Of a stretch of DNA of 64,000 bases, positions 58,561 to 64,000 are shown piece by piece (the stretch's first letter is position 1; each line of letters starts with the position of its first letter). Location of the stretch: NCBI RefSeq assembly GCF_029873635.1, contig NC_080422.1, positions 12,369,764 to 12,433,763 on the forward strand, given 5' to 3'. The position numbers and the translations under genes were made by a program. The notes below the pieces were generated by a model. That model saw only the letters and a program-made list of their open reading frames with translations. It was not told the DNA's origin and searched no databases. Source of the stretch: Malania oleifera (taxonomy: Eukaryota; Streptophyta; Magnoliopsida; Santalales; Ximeniaceae).

Positions 58561-59160
58561 AATCTGGTCAGGACTTTCATTTGGACTGTAATATAGGCCA
58601 GGGGGATGGGTTAAAGAAAGAAAGAGTTAAATAGGGCTCAAAATCATCATTTTTATCAAGGGTAATTTGGCCAAGGATCACTTGCGTAGTATGTCCTTTA
58701 TTTTCTTTCTCTTTTCTTCTTTTTCTTTCCATTTGCTTTTACTGCTCCCTTTTGTTTTTCTCTTTCATGAAGGGATTTTGTCATTCTTGTTTGGACTTCA
58801 TTTGGGACTGATTTCTCTTAAACTGCCCCAGTGTGAGGTGTGATCCTTTGACGGGTTAATCAATAAATAAATTTTTCAGGCTCAAAAGGGCTTGCAAGAG
58901 ATTTCTTCTTTGAATTTCTTTTGGGTAGCTGAAAAATGGCCTGCCATCATTTCGATAGCCCATGGTTGTCTCATATGACTTGCCAAATGCTAGGAGACCT
59001 AACCCAGGTTAACTTTTGGTGAACTGGCTTTTAAGAAAAGACTAGTTTAACATTCAAGCTCAACTTGGTTAGCAATTGGTAAATCAATATTTGGTTCTTT
59101 TTAGGGATAACTGGTCGGCCAAAGATGGCCATCTATCATTTGATCAAAACATGAATAGTA

Positions 59161-59643
59161 AATTGACTTGAAATTCTTGGCACAGCACAAATATTTTACT
59201 GAATTCCTTCGAGATTCTTTATTTCTTCATGACATCTGTCTTCATAGGGTGAGGAAAATTGTTTTATCTTCTTCTGATTCCACCTCCCGTGTTTGGTTTT
59301 CAAAATTAACATCACTTTCTGGCTTATGAATATTGGTATTATTATTTTCCTTATCTTTACATGAAACATCAGCAAACAAACTCTTGGTCAATTGAACTCA
59401 GGACACAAGTGATATAAAAAAAAATGCATAATTCAATTTATTGATGAAAGGAAAATTGTCTGTGACAATAGTGTCGACAAACTGCCAGAAGATAGGGAAT
59501 TAAAATGACATCATCACATGAGACAAACTAGATAATCAAAAACTTGCCCCTTGTGTACTTTTGCTCCCTTTGGACTCCTTACGAGAACTCTAGGATCCAT
59601 AACTTGATAGATTCTTTTGCCTGACCTCGGCTCCTACAACATA
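59161..59643 (-). pseudogene. Deletion scar: intron/RT-start remnant
   Basis: Minus strand after the gag stop. Around 59440-59330 a stretch matches the end of the element B intron and the first RT codons ('tcatcaata', then 'gataaggaaaataataatac' and a D-V-N-F-E-N-like frame). Within 150 bp it passes into 3' UTR homology ('ttcatgttttgatcaaatga' at about 59155). So roughly protease to integrase (over 5 kb in copy B) has been removed in at least two deletions. No product. Confidence 0.7.
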
Positions 59644-61089
59644 TTAACCATTTCTTTCCCCGTGATTAGGTAGGGGATCACTCTGGATTCCTGGCTGCTT
59701 ATCATCAAAGACCAACCAACCGGCATCCCTCAATGACTGTACCTTGTGCTTAAATGTCCAACAGCGGTCAACGGTGTGACCTGGAGAATTGGAGTGATAC
59801 GCGCACTTAGCATCTGGGTCATACCATTGTGGTAGGGGGTGTCGTACGGCTACTCCAGGGACCGTTGAAATGAGCCTTCTTTCGTGCAATTGGGGGAGCA
59901 ATTCCGAATAGGACATGGGAATTGGTTGCACCCTATTAGGACCATATCTCTGTGTTTGAACATTTTTCTGTGTGAGCGTAGGCCCATAGGAAACAAACTG
60001 AGACCCTGTGCCTGTATGCGCTATCTGGTTAACAATATTTCTTCTAAACCCTTGGTTATGACTTCTTTGGTATTGTCGCCCTTGAATCATATGAGTTTCA
60101 TCATCCTTCTTCCTATTTGCCCATTTCTTGTCTGAACTAGTTTCTTCGCCACTACTTCTGGCTTTTCCGACTTTGATGGCTGTTTCGATTCTCTCTCTGG
60201 TAGAAACAATGTCCATAAAGTCATGTGGGGTTGCCCCTAGGAGATGTCCGAAGTAGGGATCTTTCAATGTATTCACGAATAGGGAGATAGCCTCCCTATC
60301 TTCCACTGGAGGGCTCACTTGGATGGACATGTCCCTCCATCTATATGCATATTCTCTGAATGTTTCATTAGGTTTCATTTGCATGCTTTGTAAGGTCATA
60401 CGATCAGGTGCCATTTCTATCACGTGGCGGTACTGAGCTATGAAGGAATTTGTCAGATCTTTCCAAGTACGAATTCGAGCTCGATCCTGCTGAATGTACC
60501 ATCTGATAGCTGCTCCAGTCAAACTATCTTGAAAGCAATGCATCATCAACCTTTCATCATCAGTATGTGCAGCCATTTTTTGGCAATACAGGCGCAGGTG
60601 GGTCCGAGGACAGTGGGTCCCATCAAATTTTTCAAAATCTGGTATTTTGAATTTCGGTGGCAGGGTGACCTTTGGCATGAGGCACAGGTCATTGGGATCT
60701 ACAGAGTCGAATATATTGGATCCCTCAATAGCTTTCAGGCGTTCCTCTAGCACGTAGTAACGACGTTCAGACTCAGATCTATTTATCCCCATATCAGGAG
60801 TTGCTAAGGGGGAAGCCCCTGCCACTGGAAACCCTTGTGCTGGCACAGTTGGGATAAATGGAGGCATATCTGGCATTGGATCCCCCATGACGCCAGGTAG
60901 TGGAGTTGACGTTTGTCCGTGAACTGGGGTAAACCCTGGAGGATGAGTGGGGCCTATTTCCGTCTCCGGATCATTCTGTACTGCTTTTCCCTTGTTCATC
61001 AACAATTCCATAATTTTACTCATTTTTTCAATCAATTCTTCCTGTCCTTGTTCTATGCCCAGGACTCTACCTTCCAATTGTTCACTCAT
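59644..61089 (-). CDS. gag: Gag polyprotein of element C (481 aa, intact ORF)
   Basis: ATG at 61089, stop at 59644-59646. Structural protein that would form virus-like particles around the element RNA in the cytoplasm. Residues 1-40: Glu/Lys-rich, coiled-coil-like ('QGQEELIEKMSKIMELLMNK'). 45-110: Pro/Thr/Gly-rich linker. 110-180: 'RYYVLEERLKAIEGSNIFDS' and 'MPKVTLPPKFKIPDFEKFDG', the conserved entry to the capsid domain. 180-300: retrotransposon gag domain, ending 'HDFMDIVSTRERIETAIKVG'. About 415-435: variant zinc knuckle C-x2-H-x5-H-x4-C. The C-terminus ends at 'DPLPNHGERNG', where copy B continues toward protease. No frameshift or stop inside, unlike every other coding region here. The start was chosen as the first Met of an acidic N-terminus after a 2-kb leader. 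Confidence 0.88.
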   Translation of the reverse strand: MSEQLEGRVLGIEQGQEELIEKMSKIMELLMNKGKAVQNDPETEIGPTHPPGFTPVHGQTSTPLPGVMGDPMPDMPPFIPTVPAQGFPVAGASPLATPDMGINRSESERRYYVLEERLKAIEGSNIFDSVDPNDLCLMPKVTLPPKFKIPDFEKFDGTHCPRTHLRLYCQKMAAHTDDERLMMHCFQDSLTGAAIRWYIQQDRARIRTWKDLTNSFIAQYRHVIEMAPDRMTLQSMQMKPNETFREYAYRWRDMSIQVSPPVEDREAISLFVNTLKDPYFGHLLGATPHDFMDIVSTRERIETAIKVGKARSSGEETSSDKKWANRKKDDETHMIQGRQYQRSHNQGFRRNIVNQIAHTGTGSQFVSYGPTLTQKNVQTQRYGPNRVQPIPMSYSELLPQLHERRLISTVPGVAVRHPLPQWYDPDAKCAYHSNSPGHTVDRCWTFKHKVQSLRDAGWLVFDDKQPGIQSDPLPNHGERNG

Positions 61090-63102
61090 TTCTTTTGCCC
61101 TTCTCCTGGTATTGTATTGATGCGTGACAGTCTCAATGTTGCTTGCTTAGACGAATTCTGTGGCTAGGCACTGCAAACCAAAACCTTCCCTTTTTAGGAT
61201 CGTGAATGCATGATTATGTAAGGCATGAATGTGTGAATATCCAATGCATGACCATGAGATGTAATAAATGTTGGTGCATGGATGTACCTAGTGCAATTAC
61301 ACATAGAGATATGACCATGCATGTGACCTATCGTGCATGATTATGTTTGAAATTATGCATGAATGCTTAGATGCAATGAATGTTTGTACATGGAGGTACC
61401 TAGTGCAATTATGCTTAGATGCAATGAATGTTTGTACATGGAGGTACCTAGTGCAATTACACATACAAATAGGGATATGACTATGCATATGACCTATCGT
61501 GCATGATTATGTGTGAAATTATGCATGAATGCATGGATGCAAAGAATTTTTGTGCATGGATGTAACTAGCATAATTACACATACCAATAGAGATATGACC
61601 GTGCATGTGACCTATCATGCATGATTATGTGTGAAACTATGCATGAATGCATGGATGTAATGTAACCTAACTAACTACTTTGTCAGCATTCTAGGAAAAA
61701 TCCCACTAATGAGAGATTTTAAGATAATCATTGATGGGCCACAATTTCAATTTAATTCTTCCATCAATCATTCTTTTCCTTGAAGACGGTCCATGTACCT
61801 CAGATTCTATGAGGGGTCAAGTTATGATCTGAGGTTGGGGTTGACCTAGGTTGGTCAACCCACTAGATTTGTTCAATACGGGCTTGTGGACTTTAATGTG
61901 CATTTGAGCCTCAAGTATATTAAAATATGGGCTTTAATATATTTCATGATAGGATCAGGTCCTAATTTTAAAAGGATTTGGGCTTGGATTGTTTAGAAAA
62001 TATTGGCCCAGATTTTTAGGGTAATAGGGCTAAAGACCATTTTTGAAAATTGGGTTTGACCCCTTTTGAAAAATTAGGTCTGGGCCGAATTTTTACTTAG
62101 GAAAGGGTTAGGCTTATGTTTGTTATTTCTCAAAAAATTGGGCCCGAGTTATTTGAAAAGGGTTGGGCCGACCCATATTTTAAAATAATTGGGCCAAGTG
62201 CTTCATTTTGACAGGATGGGCCTTTGTCTCATTATTGGGCTTTTTCTGAATACTGACTAAGTAGTATGTAAAAATGGACGCAAAATGTATGATATAATAC
62301 AAAGTACAAGATATATATATACATACTATACATGTAGAAGGATGTGGATCCTGTCCCGACCTAGGGTAGGTATGTATATACAAGGTTTTTCATGGATCTA
62401 TCCTAGTTAAGGAAAAGCTATGGACAAGTACGTGTGGGTAGGCTCTAATCCCTATTGACAAAAGGTTCCCAGCTTGGAATTCTATCCTCCCCCATTGGGG
62501 TCCGGATAAAACCCGTACTGAGTGGAGTGGTTCGCGGGTCCCATCAAGCTCTGCCACGAAGGGACTGACGCTATTACACTCCTATCTAATCCTAATAAGG
62601 AAAGCTCGGGAATAGAGCGTGAAAGTGTGTGAATTTAAATTTAACCTAATCCCGCTATCCCCACATTTATTTACATGTTATAAACAATATGGAAACAAGA
62701 TTTCAACCATTAATACATATATTCAAACGATAAGGAAACACAATATATGCAATTAATATGTTTATTCAAGAAAAAAAAAATTTGGAAACAAAAATAAGGA
62801 AACAAAATATTTACGATTAGTATACACAATATCTATAATTAATATGCTTATTCACAATAACTAAAATTAATATGCTTATTCAGAATAATTGGAAACAAAA
62901 TATCTACATTTAATGTTCAACAAATTAGGAAACAAAATATTTTTAATTAATTGAGATTATTTACAAATTATGGAAGTTAAATATTTATAATTAATCAAAG
63001 TTATTTACAAATTACAATATTTACAAAATAAGGAGTAATTAAAAGATTCACTAAATTTAAACTTGGGATAACTTCCAATTAATTAATGGCTCGACTCTCT
63101 AG
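61090..63102 (-). mobile_element. Leader (5' UTR) of element C
   Basis: About 2 kb between primer site and gag ATG. It holds a tandem array (61204-61665), then G/T-rich words ('gggttgacctaggttggtca', 'ttgggcc') at 61830-62260 and AT-rich sequence with repeated 'ggaaacaaaatat' (62680-62950). No ORF of interest. This region is entirely deleted in element B. Confidence 0.7.
61204..61665 (-). repeat. about 120-bp tandem repeat, 3-4 copies, in leader
   Basis: On plus, each unit includes 'tgcatgattatgtgtgaaat', 'gaatgtttgtacatggaggt' and 'acctagtgcaattacacata'. One internal 51-bp duplication is present near 61400-61450. Confidence 0.85.
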
Positions 63103-63124
63103 GTCCCCAGTGGAGTCGCCAAGC
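63103..63124 (-). other. Primer-binding site of element C
   Basis: Minus strand: the LTR ends GCGACA (63125), followed by GCTTGGCGACTCCACTGGGG AC with the core TGGCGACTCCACTGGGGA. This fits the tRNA-Arg-type primer site reported for Ogre-like elements; exact tRNA complementarity was not checked. Confidence 0.7.
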
Positions 63125-64000
63125 TGTCGCGGCGTCCCGGGAGCGTGTGTGCCCCAGGCGGCGAAATTAAAATCAATTTAATATTTTCAGGAAAAATATG
63201 GTGTAGGAGTCGCCACTAACCTTTAGTGCGGTTAGAACACATGATTACTACCCCGTTAGGGGTAGAATCGGTCTACGTTACCAGAATTGGGCTCGGGAGT
63301 TCGGTTACGCGAGGGGAAGGTACTAGCACCCCCTACGCGCCCGTTCTTACGAACGGTACCTAATTAATTCAAAACTATCCCTAAGTTAATCTAATAAGCC
63401 TTTAAATTACTCCTTTTTATGACTTTATAATTACACGCGAAAAATAAATAAATAAATAAATATAATATAATATATATATATATATATTCCCTCAGAGCTT
63501 AGGGTACGTGAAGCCCGAAGGCTCATACCCCCGCAATAAAATCATAGGGATAAAGAAAATCAAAAATATTTAATAATACCAAAATATAAAAATAAGTACC
63601 ATAGTACATAATAATAAATATACACTATAATAAGTAACACCGTATATATTAAAATACTAAAAATACCCTAATAAGTTATATATACCTATATACTAAAGAT
63701 ACCATAATAAGTAATACCATATATACTAAAATACTAAAAATACCCTAATAAGTAATACTAAGTATAAGCATAGCAATAATGTCATAATATATACCATATA
63801 TACTAAAAATACGATTACAATAATAATAATAATAATAGCACGCACATCGAACATTATATAAATATGACAATACAAATAATTAAACCCCATAAATAGTATA
63901 CAATATATCAATATGGAAACAAAATTATGGAAATAATTCAAATTGCAAATCTATTATGCAAACGTATACATGTACAAAATGGAAGCATGTGATAATTAGG
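63125..64000 (-). mobile_element. 5' LTR of element C (continues past right edge)
   Basis: Ends GCCGCGACA on the minus strand. Includes the U5 hairpins: CTACCCC/GGGGTAG (63249-63268 region), CCGTTC-TTAC-GAACGG on plus (about 63340-63356) and the UUCG hairpin (about 63500-63530). From 63371 to 64000 it is practically identical to 52047-52670. Confidence 0.85.

Larger units (their letters stand above)
54971..59160 (-). mobile_element. 3' UTR of element C
   Basis: Collinear in reverse with 3' UTRs A and B. From the gag side: 'atagatggccatctttggcc', 'aacctgggttaggtctccta', conserved core 58560-58300, ATGCAT-rich stretch 57530-57410, then three hairpin arrays. The short open frame at 58078-58308 lies in the core and is not a gene. 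Confidence 0.8.
52047..64000 (-). mobile_element. Element C: gag-only derivative of the Tat/Ogre-like family
   Basis: Minus-strand order: 5' LTR (63125 to beyond 64000), primer site, 2-kb leader, intact gag (61089-59644), a scar joining gag-end sequence to intron/RT-start remnants, 3' UTR with arrays, purine tract and 3' LTR (54955-52047). Protease, RT, RNase H and integrase are gone. The two LTRs, where both are visible (about 620 bp), differ only in a TA-run length and a base at the junction, so insertion is recent. It would need pol proteins supplied by relatives. Confidence 0.85.

Overview
The window is nuclear DNA of a flowering plant (probably a woody eudicot, judged only from the retrotransposon families and the AT-rich intergenic sequence). 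It is almost entirely LTR retrotransposons in layers of different age. I see no rRNA, tRNA, CRISPR or bacterial-type operon, and no complete host gene. The only host-gene signal is a set of short, mutually competing exon candidates at 14.1-16.2 kb.

Layout. 1-6.17 kb: LTR pieces of Ty3/gypsy and copia elements. 6175-12350: one complete but decayed Ty1/copia element with target-site duplication ATTTC. Its 5' LTR is split by a reverse-oriented gypsy solo LTR (6431-8663) with its own duplication ATTTT. 12.36-17.3 kb: mostly unique-looking sequence with the candidate exons. 17.57-20.2 kb: 3' end of a chromovirus (integrase tail, chromodomain-like end, purine tract, LTR). 20.3-27 kb: LTR sequence and a ruined copia gag. 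29.28-32.04 kb: 5'-truncated copia element on the minus strand.

From 32.4 kb to the right edge everything belongs to one Tat/Ogre-like gypsy family. In order: a 3' UTR with two tandem arrays (A); an LTR (36184-39293); gag-pro and pol (39306-45519) with a candidate 160-nt intron between gag-pro and RT, two RNase H domains and one nonsense codon; a second 3' UTR with a 45-bp array (B); and a second LTR (48444-about 52046). That LTR meets, tail to tail, the 3' LTR of a third copy (C) on the minus strand. Copy C runs past the right edge. It has an intact gag ORF (481 aa), a primer-binding site and a long 3' UTR, but nearly all of protease, RT, RNase H and integrase is missing.

The most unusual signals are RNA-structural. 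Every tandem-repeat type in the three 3' UTRs is built on one short hairpin with a conserved loop (about TTCCTACA), and its stem changes are often paired. The 3' UTRs also share a non-repetitive core with a perfect 9-bp hairpin. The otherwise hypervariable LTRs share a U5 block with a C(UUCG)G hairpin, a GUAA-loop hairpin and a 7-bp stem. If the family is active, copy C would depend on pol proteins from relatives, and these shared RNA structures are candidate recognition signals. That functional link is inference; the structures and the gag-only layout are read directly from the sequence.
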